From Deltaproteobacteria bacterium (GTDB lineage: Bacteria > Myxococcota > UBA727 > VGSZ01), in contig JACOUT010000010.1 in the NCBI GenBank assembly GCA_016177705.1, positions 62,001 to 126,000 on the forward strand: a DNA stretch of 64,000 nt. The letters run 5' to 3'. Shown piece after piece: positions 12,396 to 24,429 of this stretch (position 1 is the first letter of the stretch; each line of letters starts with the position of its first letter). The translations under genes and the position numbers were made by a program. The notes beneath the pieces were generated by a model. It saw only the letters and a program-made list of their open reading frames with translations. It was not told the DNA's origin and searched no databases.

Positions 12396-15323
12396 CTACC
12401 GGATGCGATCGTTGACGAGCGCCCGCAGGTGCTGGGCGTCGAACGGCTTCTCCACGCGCTGATTCGGCACTTCGTCGAGGAAGGCGCGCGCCGCCGGCGT
12501 GAAGGCGCCGCCGGTCAGGAACACGATGCGATCGGCCAACGCCGGATCGAGCTTGCGCAGCTCGCCGTGCAACTCCATGCCCGTCATCTGAGGCATCATG
12601 AGGTCGCACAGGATGACGTCGAACGCCTCACGTGCGCGGACGCGGTCGAGCGCGACCCGCGCGTCGGTGGTGACGACCACCTCGTGCTCCTTGGCGAGGA
12701 TGCGCCGAACCGCCTGCCCGATCATCGGCTCGTCGTCGATGACCAAGATGCGCGCGCGGCGCGGCGCAGCGGTCGCGTGCGGCACCGCCACCGGCTCCGT
12801 CACCGCGGCCGTCCGCGCCGCCGGCAGGAGCACGCGGAAGGTCGTGCCCTTGCCCACCTGGCTCTCCACCTGGATCTCCCCGCCGAGGCCGGTGACGATC
12901 CGGTGGCAGATGGCGAGGCCGAGCCCCGTGCCGACGCCGGGTGGCTTGGTCGTGAAGAAGGGGCGGAACAGGTTGTTCAGATCCTGCGGCGCGATGCCGG
13001 TGCCGGTGTCGGAGATGGTGACCGCGATGCGACCCGCAGGATCGGTGCTGGTGACGACGCGTATGGTGTTGGCGGTGGCGTTGCCCTCAGGGATCGCCTG
13101 TGCTGCGTTCACGATCAGGTTGAGGAACACCTGCCCGAGGCGCGACTCGGAACCCTCGACGAGCGGCACGTCGGCGAGATCCTTGATGAGCCGCGCTCGG
13201 TGCCGGATCTCGTTCCACGCCATGCGCAGGCTCGACTCGAGCACCTTGTGCACGTCGACGGCGCCGGCGCGCACCTCCTCGTGGCGCGAGAAGATCTTGA
13301 GGTCGCGGACGATCTGGCGCACGCGATCCGCCGCGCCGCGCGCGTCCGCGAGCATCTCCCGCAGCTCGTGCACATCCAGCGGAGCGCCGGTTGTCGCCGA
13401 CTCGGCAAGCTCCCGCTGCGCGAGCTCGACATTCGCCAGCACGCTCGCGAGCGGGTTGTTGATCTCGTGGGCCACGCCGGCCGCCAGCATGCCGACCGAC
13501 GCCATCCGGTCCGAGACCAGCAGGTGCGCCTGCGTGGCCTTCTCGCGCGTGATGTCTCGGAAGACCGAGACCGCGCCGCGCGCCGCGCCCTGCTCGTCGC
13601 GCCAGGGCCGCGCGGAGGCGCTGAGCCAGATGCCCGCCGGCGCCTTGTCATGGCGCACGAACAGCTCGACGCCGTCGACGGCCTCTCCCGCCAGGGCGCG
13701 CATCGGCGGCAGGCGCTCGAAGGCCATGGGTGTGACCGTGTCCGCATCGAAGACCCCCAAGGAGTGCGCCACCTCCGCCAGCGTCCCCCCCTGTACTTTC
13801 ATCTTCAGGATCTCGTTCGCGGCGGAGTTCCAGAGGGTGACCTGGCCAGCGTCGTCAATGACGCCGACGCCGTCGCCGATGCTCTCCACGACGGAGTGGA
13901 GGATGGCCGCCTGCTCGCGCGCGGCTTGCTCCGAGCGCTGCTTGGCGCGAAACGCATGCGCGACCGCCAACGCCTGGCTGATCTGACCCGCCACCGCCTC
14001 GCCGAACTTGACCCGGTCGTCGTGCTCGAGCTCGCCGTTCTTCGAGAACATCACCAGCGCGCCGAACACCGTGTCTCGGTGCGCGACGGGCGCGATCAGC
14101 GCCGACTCGGCGCGCGCCTTGGCGAGCAGGCGCTGCTCCGCGGCCGACTGGCTCGTCGACGCCACGAGCCGCGATTGGCGCGCGGCCATCGCGTCGTCGA
14201 GGAGAGCGCGCTCGCCGAAGAAGGTCGCCAGAGCGCCCTCGCTCCAGTCGCGCGAGAAGCCGAAGCTCAGCACCCGCAGCACGTCCTCCCCCTTCAAGAA
14301 GAGCGCGCCGAGCGAGATGCCGCCCGCGTCGAAGCACGCGGCCAGCGTGTGACGGAGCGCCTCGTCGATGTCGGCGTCGCGAGCGAGCGCCTCGGAGATG
14401 CCGGTCAGCACCGTCATCTCCGCCGACAGCAACGCGCAGCGCTGGTTGGCCCGCGCGTTGAGCAAGACCTGTCGCTCGAGCTGACGCATCATGCGGCGCA
14501 CGTGCTCTTCCTCGACCACGCTGGCCGCCGCCGCGTCGACGACGGCAGCGGGCGCCGACGCGAGGCTCGCGCGCAGCGCCTCCAGCACTTCGCGCAGCTC
14601 GGGGGTGCGCAGCACCAGGTCGAAGGCGCCGGCGCGACGGGCGAGCTCGCGGTCGGTCGTCTCGACGTAGCTGTTGGTGGTCAAGACCACGGGGATGGCG
14701 GCGAGCGCGGGGTCCTTCCGGATCTCCAGGCACAGAGCGAAGCCGTCGAGCCCCGGCATGAGCACGTCTGAGACCACGGCGTGCGGGTGCACGCGCCGCG
14801 CCGCCGCCAGCGCTTCCGTGCCGTCGGCGGCCTCGACGACTTCGAAGCCGAGGCGCTGCATCCGGAAGCCGACCAGCTTGCGCTGCACCGGATCGTCGTC
14901 AGCGATGACCAGGCGCCGACCCGCCCCGAGCCGATCGGCCCGCGCCTCCTGCATCGCCGGCAGGTAGGAGCGCACGATCTGCACGAGCCGCGAGGGCTCG
15001 ACCGGCTTGGTGATCAGGTCGTCGAAGCCGGCCGCGGACACCCTGGCCTCGTCGTGGCTCGACAGCATGCCGGAGAAGACCAGGATGGGGACGTCGCGAC
15101 CGCCGGGTAGCGCGCGCAGCCTCGCGACCAGATCGAAGCCGTCCATGTCCGGCAGCAGCAGATCCTGCAACACGAGCGCGATCTGGTGTTGGGGGAAGAG
15201 CGTGAGCGCAGCGCGGGCGTCCGGCGCGTCGAGCACCGTCAGGCCCTGGTTCTCGAGCGTGAAGCGGACCAGCTTGCGTGTGATCGGGTTGTCCTCGACG
15301 AGGAGGATGGTGGCAGGCTTCAT
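12396..15323 (-). CDS. hybrid histidine kinase REC-REC-GAF-PAS-HisKA-HATPase-REC
   Basis: 975 residues. Two receiver domains open the protein: REC1 at ~4-118 with acceptor Asp54 in VLQDLLLPDMDG, and REC2 at ~137-255 with VVSDVLMPGLDG. A GAF-like domain follows (~290-440, ending in VFGALVMFSKNGEL), then a PAS domain (~455-575), HisKA with GVAHEINNPLAS (~615), HATPase with N-box FLNLIVNAAQAI and G-boxes DTGTGI and GTGLGLAI, and a third receiver (~855-975, CDLMMPQMTG). There is no membrane span, so it is cytoplasmic. It overlaps the upstream REC gene by 4 bases and is the last gene of the chemosensory operon. It probably receives phosphate through its N-terminal receivers. The output partner is not visible; no DNA-binding domain is present. 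Confidence 0.93.
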   Translation of the reverse strand: MKPATILLVEDNPITRKLVRFTLENQGLTVLDAPDARAALTLFPQHQIALVLQDLLLPDMDGFDLVARLRALPGGRDVPILVFSGMLSSHDEARVSAAGFDDLITKPVEPSRLVQIVRSYLPAMQEARADRLGAGRRLVIADDDPVQRKLVGFRMQRLGFEVVEAADGTEALAAARRVHPHAVVSDVLMPGLDGFALCLEIRKDPALAAIPVVLTTNSYVETTDRELARRAGAFDLVLRTPELREVLEALRASLASAPAAVVDAAAASVVEEEHVRRMMRQLERQVLLNARANQRCALLSAEMTVLTGISEALARDADIDEALRHTLAACFDAGGISLGALFLKGEDVLRVLSFGFSRDWSEGALATFFGERALLDDAMAARQSRLVASTSQSAAEQRLLAKARAESALIAPVAHRDTVFGALVMFSKNGELEHDDRVKFGEAVAGQISQALAVAHAFRAKQRSEQAAREQAAILHSVVESIGDGVGVIDDAGQVTLWNSAANEILKMKVQGGTLAEVAHSLGVFDADTVTPMAFERLPPMRALAGEAVDGVELFVRHDKAPAGIWLSASARPWRDEQGAARGAVSVFRDITREKATQAHLLVSDRMASVGMLAAGVAHEINNPLASVLANVELAQRELAESATTGAPLDVHELREMLADARGAADRVRQIVRDLKIFSRHEEVRAGAVDVHKVLESSLRMAWNEIRHRARLIKDLADVPLVEGSESRLGQVFLNLIVNAAQAIPEGNATANTIRVVTSTDPAGRIAVTISDTGTGIAPQDLNNLFRPFFTTKPPGVGTGLGLAICHRIVTGLGGEIQVESQVGKGTTFRVLLPAARTAAVTEPVAVPHATAAPRRARILVIDDEPMIGQAVRRILAKEHEVVVTTDARVALDRVRAREAFDVILCDLMMPQMTGMELHGELRKLDPALADRIVFLTGGAFTPAARAFLDEVPNQRVEKPFDAQHLRALVNDRIR

Positions 15324-15686
15324 CGCGCTCCCTCCGGGTTTTTGCCGCTGCGCGCCAGGTACTCGGCGACCTTCGCCGGCAGCGAGCGCGTGTCGATGGG
15401 CTTGGTGAGGTAGGCGTCGCAGCCGGCGGCCAGCGCTCGTTCCTCGTCGCCCGCCATGGCGTAGGCGGTGAGCGCGACGATGAACGTGCCCCTGGTCCTC
15501 GGGTTTGCCTTGAGCATGCGGGTCAGGGTGAGGCCGTCCATCCCCGGCAGTTGCAGGTCCATCAAGATCAAGCGCGGCACCTGCCGCTCCAGCGCGGCCA
15601 GCGCGGCCTCGGCGGTCGCCGCCGTCGTGACGTGGTAGCCGCTGGCCGCCAGCAGGAACTCGACCAGCTTGGCGTTTTGCAGATTG

Positions 15687-17713
<2,027 letters not shown>

Positions 17714-17717
<4 letters not shown>

Positions 17718-18796
17718 TCGACCCTCCCGCGCGCGGGTCTGCGCGCGAGCGCGGCGAGCGCAGGCGCGACCTTGGAGAGCGGCAGCACCTGCTCGGCCGC
17801 GCCCAGCAGGATGGCCTCCCTCGGCATGCCGAAGACCACCGAGGTGCTCTCGTCCTGCGCGATGGTGGTGCCGCCGGCGCGCCGGATGGCGAGCAGCCCC
17901 TCGGCGCCGTCCTTGCCCATGCCGGTCAACAGGCAGGCCGCGCACTCGGCGCCGAGCTCCCGCGCCAGCGAGTCGAACAGCACGTCGACCGACGGCTTAC
18001 AGGAGTGCCGCTCTGCGTCGTCGGTCCGGTGCAACCTCCCCTGCCGCAGCACCAGGTGCCGATCGGGGAACGCCAACAGCACGCGGGGCTGACCGAGCGG
18101 CGGCAACGCCTGCCCGTCCGCGGCGTAGGCGACGGGGATGGGGCTTTGTCCGTCGAGCCACTCGGCGAAGGCGGGCGCGAACAGCTTGCTGAGGTGGATC
18201 ACCAGCAGGATGGGGATGGGGTAGTCGGCCGGCAGCGCGCGCAGGATCTCGACCAAGGCCGCCGGGCCGCCGGTGGAGACGCCGATCGCCACCACCCGAG
18301 GAGCGGACCGTGACGCGGGCGCCGCCGACACGGTCGGGACTGCGCCGGCGGGTCGCTGGCCCATGGCGCCGAGCCGGGCGCGGGGGTGGGTGACGACCTT
18401 GATGCGCGCGACCAGCTTGACGGTGGCGACGAGGCGGCGCTGCCAATCGTCGTCGTCCTGCGCGGCGAGCGGCTTCTCCAACACATCGACGGCCCCGGCG
18501 GCCAACGCCTCGTAGGTCTTGAACAGCTCGCCGCGGTTGGTCGACGCCGACACGATCAGGATCGGCGTCGGGCAGTAGGCCATGATGTACTCGGTGGCGG
18601 CGAGCCCGCTCAACACCGGCAACATCATGTCCAGCGTGACGACGTCGGGCTTGAGGCTCTGGCACAGCTCGATGCCGCGCTTGCCGTCCTCGGCCTCGCC
18701 GACCACCTCGAGGTCGGCATCGTTCGTCAGCACCTCGACGATGTGCTTGCGCACCGTCAGGGAGTCTTCGACCACGAGGACGCGCAGCTTCGTCAT
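17714..18796 (-). CDS. cheB: chemotaxis methylesterase CheB
   Basis: 360 residues. CheB removes methyl groups from chemoreceptor glutamates when its receiver is phosphorylated by CheA, giving adaptation. The receiver covers ~1-125 (VVEDS, acceptor Asp in VVTLDMMLPVLSG, Lys in EKPL). The methylesterase domain covers ~165-350 with catalytic Ser in GVSTGGP, His in VIHLSK (most relatives have QHMP here) and Asp in LTGMGKDGAEGL. It lies 2 bases after cheA and overlaps the triple-receiver kinase by 4 bases. With CheR encoded in the same operon, a full methylation-based adaptation loop is present. Confidence 0.96.
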
Positions 18797-18798
18797 GG

Positions 18799-20859
18799 CT
18801 AGCCCATCAACCTCCGGATGGTCCGCAGCAACTGCCCCTGATCGAATTCGGCCTTGACGATGTAGGCGCGCGCGCCGACCTGCTCGCCCCGCGTGCGGTC
18901 CTCTGGCGCGCTCCTCGACGTGACCAGGATGGCGGGGATGTCGCGCAGCGTCGGATCGGCGCGCAGCTCGGTGAGCAGCCCGAAGCCGTCCATGCCGGGC
19001 ATCTCGACGTCGACGACGAACAGGCCGAAGCGCCGTTCACGCGCTTTGGCGAGCGCGTCCTCGGCGGAGACCGCCAGGTGCACCTGATAGCCGGCCGACT
19101 CGAGGATGCTCTGCTCGAGCATCCTGGTCGTCAGCGAGTCGTCGACCACCAGGACGGGCGGCTTGGCAGCAGGCGCCAGGTCGCGCCCTTCCTCGACCCC
19201 GCGCGCGGCGGCGGCCACCAACCCCTCGGCGTCGAGCACCAGCTGCGGGTGGCCGTCGGCGTCGAGCGACGCGCCGGCGACGACGGCGTCGGCCTCGACG
19301 ACCGCGGGCAGCGCTCGCATGACGAGGTCGGTGGTGCCGAGCAGACGATCGACGCCGATGGCGGCGTCGCGATCGGCGCCGCGGACCACCACAGCCGACC
19401 AGGTCCGCCGCTTCTTGTCGGGGTTGCGCGCCCGCCGCAGCGCGTGCTCGAGCGGCAGAAACGGGATCACCTTGCCGTCATGAACGATGGTCTGGCCGGC
19501 CGCGGTGCGGGCGATGGCCGCGTCCTCGATGCGTAGCGTGCGACGGACCACGTCGAGCGGGATGGCGGCCGCGGCGCCCCCCGCCGCCTCGACGACGAGG
19601 CCAGGCATGGAGGCGATGGAGATCGGCACCTGCAATTCGATGGTGACGCCGCGGCCGGGCACGCTCCTGATGTGGAAGCCGCCGCGCAAGCGCGCCATGG
19701 TCGCGCGCACCACGTCGAGGCCGACGCCTCGCCCGGCGAGCTCGGTGACGCTGCCGGCGGTGGTCAGCCCTCCGGCGCGGAGCAGCGCGAGCGCGTCCTC
19801 GAGCGACCAGGCCGTGGCGGCCTGCAGCGAGACCAGCCCGCGCGCCAGCGCGGCCGCGCGCACGGCCGCCAGATCGACGCCGCGCCCGTCGTCCTCCACG
19901 ACGAACGTGGCGCGCCTCCCCTGGCGCTCGACGACGAGCCGGACGCGCCCGCGCGGCGGCTTGCCCGCGGCCTCGCGCTCGGCGGCCGGCTCGATGCCGT
20001 GCACCACCGCGTTGCGCACCACGTGCATCAACGCGTCCTTCAGCGCCATGAGCACGTGCCCGTCGAGCTGGACGTCGCCGCCGCTGGCGTCGAGCTCGAC
20101 GGCCCTGCCGAGCGCGTGGGCGGCGTCGCGCACCGTGCGCTCGAGCGCCGAGAACACCGAGCGCGCCGGCAGCAGGCGCAGGCGATGCGCCACGTCGCGG
20201 ATGGCGGCGACCGAGCTGCCGACGCCCTGCGCGTCTGCCGCCAGGTCGTCCGCGAAGCGGTCGAGCGCCGCGCGCAGCTCCTCGGCCAGCACCCGCGCAC
20301 GCGTCAGCGCGCTCGAGGCGGCGGGCGCTCCGTCGCCGGGACGGGCCGCGAGCTGCTCGCAGAGCGCGCGCGCCGTCTCCCTGAGGCCCGCGAGGGCGGC
20401 GCCGTGGCGGGCGACGGCGCCGCAGCGCACGCCGGCCTCCGCCACGGCGCCGAACAGCGAGTCGAGCTCACGCAGGTCGATGCGCACCGCGTCGCGCGCG
20501 GGCTCGCTCGGCGGGTCATCTGGCGCGGTGTTCGCGGGGACGGGCGCGGCATCGAGCGACCCGAGCAGGGCGCTCATCTGATCGAGCAGTTGCAACAGCG
20601 CGGTCGCCTGCGCGTCGGAGACCGACCGGGCGCCGTCGCGATGCTCCGCCAGCGCGCTCTCGATACGGTGCGCCAGCTCCGCGATGGCCGCCTGCTTGAC
20701 CACGCGCGCCGCGCCCTTGAGCGTGTGCGCCAGGCGCAGCAGCCGCGAGACCAGCTCGGCGGAGGCCGCGCCCTTCTCGAGCGCGAGCACGCCCTGGGTG
20801 AGCCCCTCGACGAGCTCGCGCGCCTCGACGCGAAAGTAGCGGTACGGATCCTTGGTCAT
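18799..20859 (-). CDS. cheA: hybrid chemotaxis kinase CheA with C-terminal receiver
   Basis: 686 residues. The Hpt/P1 domain is at ~1-105 with phospho-His45 in AHTLKGAAR. There is no clear CheY-binding P2 domain. A helical stretch (~130-260) is followed by the P4 ATPase domain (N-box HVVRNAVVHGIEP ~283, VEDDGRGVDL, GRGVGLDVV), the CheW-like P5 (~420-545) and a receiver (~560-686, VVDDSLTTR, VVDVEMPGMDGF). The fused receiver is the FrzE-like layout found in myxobacterial non-flagellar chemosensory systems. Genes before and after are 4 and 2 bases away. It is expected to couple to the membrane receptor encoded just upstream through CheW. Its outputs are its own receiver, CheB, and probably the receiver-rich kinases downstream. 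Confidence 0.95.
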   Translation of the reverse strand: MTKDPYRYFRVEARELVEGLTQGVLALEKGAASAELVSRLLRLAHTLKGAARVVKQAAIAELAHRIESALAEHRDGARSVSDAQATALLQLLDQMSALLGSLDAAPVPANTAPDDPPSEPARDAVRIDLRELDSLFGAVAEAGVRCGAVARHGAALAGLRETARALCEQLAARPGDGAPAASSALTRARVLAEELRAALDRFADDLAADAQGVGSSVAAIRDVAHRLRLLPARSVFSALERTVRDAAHALGRAVELDASGGDVQLDGHVLMALKDALMHVVRNAVVHGIEPAAEREAAGKPPRGRVRLVVERQGRRATFVVEDDGRGVDLAAVRAAALARGLVSLQAATAWSLEDALALLRAGGLTTAGSVTELAGRGVGLDVVRATMARLRGGFHIRSVPGRGVTIELQVPISIASMPGLVVEAAGGAAAAIPLDVVRRTLRIEDAAIARTAAGQTIVHDGKVIPFLPLEHALRRARNPDKKRRTWSAVVVRGADRDAAIGVDRLLGTTDLVMRALPAVVEADAVVAGASLDADGHPQLVLDAEGLVAAAARGVEEGRDLAPAAKPPVLVVDDSLTTRMLEQSILESAGYQVHLAVSAEDALAKARERRFGLFVVDVEMPGMDGFGLLTELRADPTLRDIPAILVTSRSAPEDRTRGEQVGARAYIVKAEFDQGQLLRTIRRLMG

Positions 20860-20863
20860 CGCA

Positions 20864-22336
20864 TCATGCGTCCGCCTGCGGCTGCACGAGCCGCAGCAGG
20901 TCCTTCGACAAGCCGGTGAGCTGCGAGGCGGTCTGCAGGGTCTGGCCGGCGCTCGCCTCCGTCTCTCGCGTCGCCTGCGCGACGTTGGCGATGGCGATGT
21001 TGACCTGCTCGATGGCGGTCGCCTGTTGCTTGGTGCTGAGCTCGATCTCGCGGGCCGCGTCGGTGGTGGTGCCCACCGACGAGACGATCTGCTTGAACAC
21101 CACGGCGACCTCGAGGAACTGCCGCGTGCCGGTGTCGACCGCCTTGGTGCCCGCCTCGGTGGTCATGACCGTGGTGTTGACCGCGGCGCGGATCTCCTCG
21201 ATGAGCCCGCGGATCTCCTTGGTCGAGCCGCCGACCCGATCGGCGAGCTTCCTGATCTCGTCGGCGACCACCGCGAAGCGCCGACCCGCCTCGCCCGCGC
21301 CCGCCGCCTCGATGGTGGCGTTGATGGCGAGGATGTTGGTCTGCTCGGCGAGCTCGTTGACGATCTCGAGGATGCCGCCGATCTGCTGCGACTTCCTGCC
21401 GAGGTCGAGCATGTGCGCGACGATCAGGTCGACCTGCCGCTTGATGGCGCCGATCTGCTCTCCCGACTTGCCGACCGTCAACTCGCCGGCGCGCGCGGCC
21501 TTGGCGGTGTCCTCGGCGATGCGCGCGACCCGCTGCGCGCTCTCGGCGATCTGCCGCGACGTCGCCAGCAGCTCGCTGATGGTGGTGGTGATCTCGCTCA
21601 TCGCGCTCGACTGCTCCCTGGTGCCCGAGGCCTGCTGGTTGGCCGCGGTCTGCAGCTCCGAGGACGAGCTTTGGACATGTTGCACCGCCGAGCCGATCTG
21701 GTGCCCGAGCGCCCGCGACAGCGCGAGCGCGAGGCCGACGGCCACCAGCACCGCCAACAGCACGAGCGCGATCAGCGCCGTCTTGGCGCGGGCGGCCGCC
21801 GCGGCCGCGTCGCGCGATCCCTGCTCGAGCTGGCGCTCTTGGTGCTTGGCGAACGTCTCGATCTGCTGGCGCAGCTCTTTCATCTTGGGCAGCGCGCGCT
21901 CCTGGAACGCGCGGCCGGTGCTCTCCGCTGTGCCCGTGGCCTGACGCTCTACGATCAACGGCTCGCATGCGCCCTGGTGGGCCGACTCCGTGCGCTCGAC
22001 GTCGTCGAGCAGGCGCGCGCTGTCGGCGTCGAGGGGCTGCGCGCGGATCCTCGTCAGCACGTCCTGGACCTGCTCACGAGCGGTGCGGAAGGTGCCGAGG
22101 TTGTCGTCGTCGCGCAGCAGCAGATAGCCCCGCAGCGCCGAGGCCTTCCACTCCGCCGCGACGCGCAGCTCGCCCGCGAGGATCAGGTTGCGCGCTTCGA
22201 CGGCGATGACCCGATCGTTGCGCTCGGCAACGTGGTCGAGCGCGTAGATGGCGCCGGCGGCGGCGATCAGCACGAGCACCACCATCGAGGCGAAGCCGGC
22301 GCTCAGTTTCTGGCCGAAGGTCCACAGACGTCCCAT
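20864..22336 (-). CDS. methyl-accepting chemotaxis protein (membrane receptor)
   Basis: 490 residues. Membrane span 1 is at ~13-34, a helical periplasmic sensor region at ~35-185 (four-helix/CHASE3-like, MKELRQQIETFAKHQERQLE), and span 2 at ~187-210. The cytoplasmic part is the long receptor hairpin with the conserved tip EIVNELAEQTNILAINATIE and VVADEIRKLADR. A recognisable HAMP domain is missing or very short: the span runs almost straight into the methylation helix. The C-terminus (RLVQPQADA) lacks a CheR-tethering pentapeptide. The ligand is unknown. It lies between cheW and cheA in the operon and is surely the input of this system. Confidence 0.94.
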   Translation of the reverse strand: MGRLWTFGQKLSAGFASMVVLVLIAAAGAIYALDHVAERNDRVIAVEARNLILAGELRVAAEWKASALRGYLLLRDDDNLGTFRTAREQVQDVLTRIRAQPLDADSARLLDDVERTESAHQGACEPLIVERQATGTAESTGRAFQERALPKMKELRQQIETFAKHQERQLEQGSRDAAAAAARAKTALIALVLLAVLVAVGLALALSRALGHQIGSAVQHVQSSSSELQTAANQQASGTREQSSAMSEITTTISELLATSRQIAESAQRVARIAEDTAKAARAGELTVGKSGEQIGAIKRQVDLIVAHMLDLGRKSQQIGGILEIVNELAEQTNILAINATIEAAGAGEAGRRFAVVADEIRKLADRVGGSTKEIRGLIEEIRAAVNTTVMTTEAGTKAVDTGTRQFLEVAVVFKQIVSSVGTTTDAAREIELSTKQQATAIEQVNIAIANVAQATRETEASAGQTLQTASQLTGLSKDLLRLVQPQADA

Positions 22337-22348
22337 GGTCGATTGCTC

Positions 22349-22882
22349 CTAGCTTGGCCGGCTCCGCCGGCCTCGATCTCGGATGGTTGCGACGATGCGG
22401 GGCAGCGCGACGACCGGCCGCGCGCCGGCTTCGGTGGTCGCCACCTCGGTGAGGAAGGCGCGTGCCTCGGGCCGTGGTCCCTCGGCATGCAGCGCCGCCC
22501 TGGGCAGGCGCAGGAAGCCCTCGAGCTCCGGGAAGCACAGCGCGATCGGCGGCTCGCCGCCGCACAGCGCCAGCCAGGTCGCCGCGTCGGGCTCGTCGCC
22601 GTACCCCAGGAACGCGGACAAAGAGAAGACGGCGACGAGCTCGCCGCGCACGCCGGCGACGCCCAGGGCACCCGGCGCCGCGGTCGGCACCGGCGCCACC
22701 GTGGGCCGCGCCACCACGCCGACGAGGTCGCGCAGGCGGAGCGCGTAGCCGTCGCCGCCGACGCGGATCGCCAGCAGGTCTTCGACCTCGCGGGTGAGCG
22801 CGACGCGCGGCGAGGCGAACGAGGCGTCGAACGCCTCGCGCAACGCGGCGGCCCGGCGCTCGACGTCGGAGGCGCCCTTCAT
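22349..22882 (-). CDS. cheW: CheW-like coupling protein
   Basis: 177 residues from ATG 22882, which overlaps the cheR stop (ATGA). After a helical N-terminal ~40 residues, the CheW fold runs from about 42: LLAIRVGGDGYALRLRDLVG, then GALGVAGVRGELVAVFSLSAFLG and the C-terminal ALPRIVATI. CheW links the chemoreceptor tip to CheA. This is the second CheW of the operon and is next to the receptor gene, 12 bases away. The long N-terminal helix is unlike the minimal ~160-residue form. Sequence conservation around the fold is weaker than in the first CheW, so the exact receptor/kinase contacts may differ. Confidence 0.85.
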   Translation of the reverse strand: MKGASDVERRAAALREAFDASFASPRVALTREVEDLLAIRVGGDGYALRLRDLVGVVARPTVAPVPTAAPGALGVAGVRGELVAVFSLSAFLGYGDEPDAATWLALCGGEPPIALCFPELEGFLRLPRAALHAEGPRPEARAFLTEVATTEAGARPVVALPRIVATIRDRGRRSRPS

Positions 22883-24429
22883 CGACCACCTCTGACCGCG
22901 GCCAGCTCGGCGCGAGCGAGCGCGAGCAGCGTGTCCCGCTGGAAGCCGCCGCCGAACAAGAGCAGGCGGGACGCGTCCTCGAGCGGCAACAGAGCGATCG
23001 CCTGCGCCAGCTCGGCGTCGGCGCCGGTGAGGTCGCCGGCGCGTCGCGCCATCAGCCCGAGGTGCAGGTGCGGCATCGCGAAGGCGGGGTCGAGGTAGAT
23101 GGCCGTCTGATCGTGCTCGGCAGCGCCGGCGACGTCGCCGGCGTGCTCCCGGCACAGCGCCATCAGGTAGTGGGCGCCGGCGTTCAGCTCCTCGAGCTCG
23201 AGCACGCGCGCGCAGGCGCGCTCGGCCGCGCCGAGCTCGCCGCGGTTCGTCAACAGCACCGCTCGCAGCAAGAGCGCGTCGGGCGCCTCGTTCGCCTCGC
23301 GCGGCAGGGCGGACAAGAGCGCCAGCGCGTCGGCGAAGCGCTCCTGGCGCATGGCCTCGAGCACCAGCCCCAAGTCCCAGGAACGGACCGCAGGCGGCGC
23401 TGCCGCCAGCGCCGCCTGGTCGCCGTGTCGCGGGTGGTCGGCCTCGCCGGCAAGCGCGGCGATGCGCTCGGAGGCGCGCCTGATGGCGTCGACCCAGGAG
23501 ACCGCGTCCTCGACCATGCGCGGCAGTGCGACGATCGCGGCGTCTTCCGCGGGCGCCGACACGGCGACGGCACGTGCGCGCGCCTGCGCGCTCGTGCGCT
23601 TCTGATAGTAGAAGGTGCCGTGCGTGTGGCAGAGGTGGAAGTCTTGTGACAGGCCGCGCAGCGTCTCGGCGTGGCCGAGGAACAGGAAGCCGCCGGGCAA
23701 AAGGGTCTGCTCGATGCGGCGAATCACGTCGCGCATCACCTCGTGCCCGAAGTACATGATGACGTTTCGGCAGAAGACCACGTCGTAGCGCGCCGCCGGC
23801 CACAGCCTCGCGTCGTCGTCGATCAGGTTCCCTTCTTCGAAGGTCACCATTTGCTGGATGCGCGGGTCGAGCACCAGCTCGCGCCCCTCGGCGCGAAAAT
23901 ACCGGCGGCGCAGCTCCTCGGGCGTCTCGCGCAGCGCCCACTCGGAGTAGCGCGCGCGCGCGGCCCGCTGCAGCACGGCGGCGTTGACGTCGACACCGAG
24001 GATCTCCATCTGCCGCCGGTCCAAGTCGGGGACCGCCTCCACGAGCGTCATGGCGAGCGAGTACGGCTCTTCGCCCGACGCGCACCCCGCCGACAGGATG
24101 CGCAGCGGCGCTCGATGCGATTCCTTGGCGCGCATGCGCTCGGGTAGTACGCGCTCGGTCAGCGCGCGGAGCGCGTCCGGGTTGCGGAAGAAGTAGGTCT
24201 CGTTGACGGTCAACTGTTGGGCCAGCGCGGCGAGCTCGTCGGCGCGCTTTGGCAAGGACGCCACGCGCTCGAGGTAGCTGCCGGCGGTTGGGTCGCGGCT
24301 CGCCGCGCTGCGCTGGCGCAGCACCTCGGCGAGGAAGTCGAGCCTGCCGGCGTCGAACTGCAGCCCGAAGCGGCGCGCGACGACGGCCCGGAAGCGCTCG
24401 ACGTCGGCGTGGCTCGGCAGCTGCGTCAC
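22879..24429 (-). CDS. cheR: chemotaxis methyltransferase CheR with C-terminal TPR region
   Basis: 516 residues. CheR transfers methyl groups from S-adenosylmethionine to receptor glutamates. The N-terminal helical domain (~5-75) is followed by the methyltransferase domain (~80-270): LTVNETYFFRNPDAL, SAM motif ILSAGCASGEEPYSLAM, DVNAAVLQRA, YDVVFCRNVIMYF and LLPGGFLFLGHAETL. Residues ~330-510 hold TPR-like repeats (CARVLELEELNAGAHYLMAL, YLDPAFAMPHLHLGL), as in CheR-TPR proteins of alternative chemosensory systems. The GTG at 24429 was chosen over an in-frame ATG at 24483 because it makes a GTGA overlap with the upstream cheW, the pattern of this operon; the extra 18 residues would be Arg-rich and unlike the family. 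Confidence 0.94.
   Translation of the reverse strand: MTQLPSHADVERFRAVVARRFGLQFDAGRLDFLAEVLRQRSAASRDPTAGSYLERVASLPKRADELAALAQQLTVNETYFFRNPDALRALTERVLPERMRAKESHRAPLRILSAGCASGEEPYSLAMTLVEAVPDLDRRQMEILGVDVNAAVLQRAARARYSEWALRETPEELRRRYFRAEGRELVLDPRIQQMVTFEEGNLIDDDARLWPAARYDVVFCRNVIMYFGHEVMRDVIRRIEQTLLPGGFLFLGHAETLRGLSQDFHLCHTHGTFYYQKRTSAQARARAVAVSAPAEDAAIVALPRMVEDAVSWVDAIRRASERIAALAGEADHPRHGDQAALAAAPPAVRSWDLGLVLEAMRQERFADALALLSALPREANEAPDALLLRAVLLTNRGELGAAERACARVLELEELNAGAHYLMALCREHAGDVAGAAEHDQTAIYLDPAFAMPHLHLGLMARRAGDLTGADAELAQAIALLPLEDASRLLLFGGGFQRDTLLALARAELAAVRGGR

Noticed and set aside
10901..12415. 504-codon plus-strand open frame
   Set aside because: Antisense shadow of the symporter gene, running on through the small gene at 12040; no family pattern.
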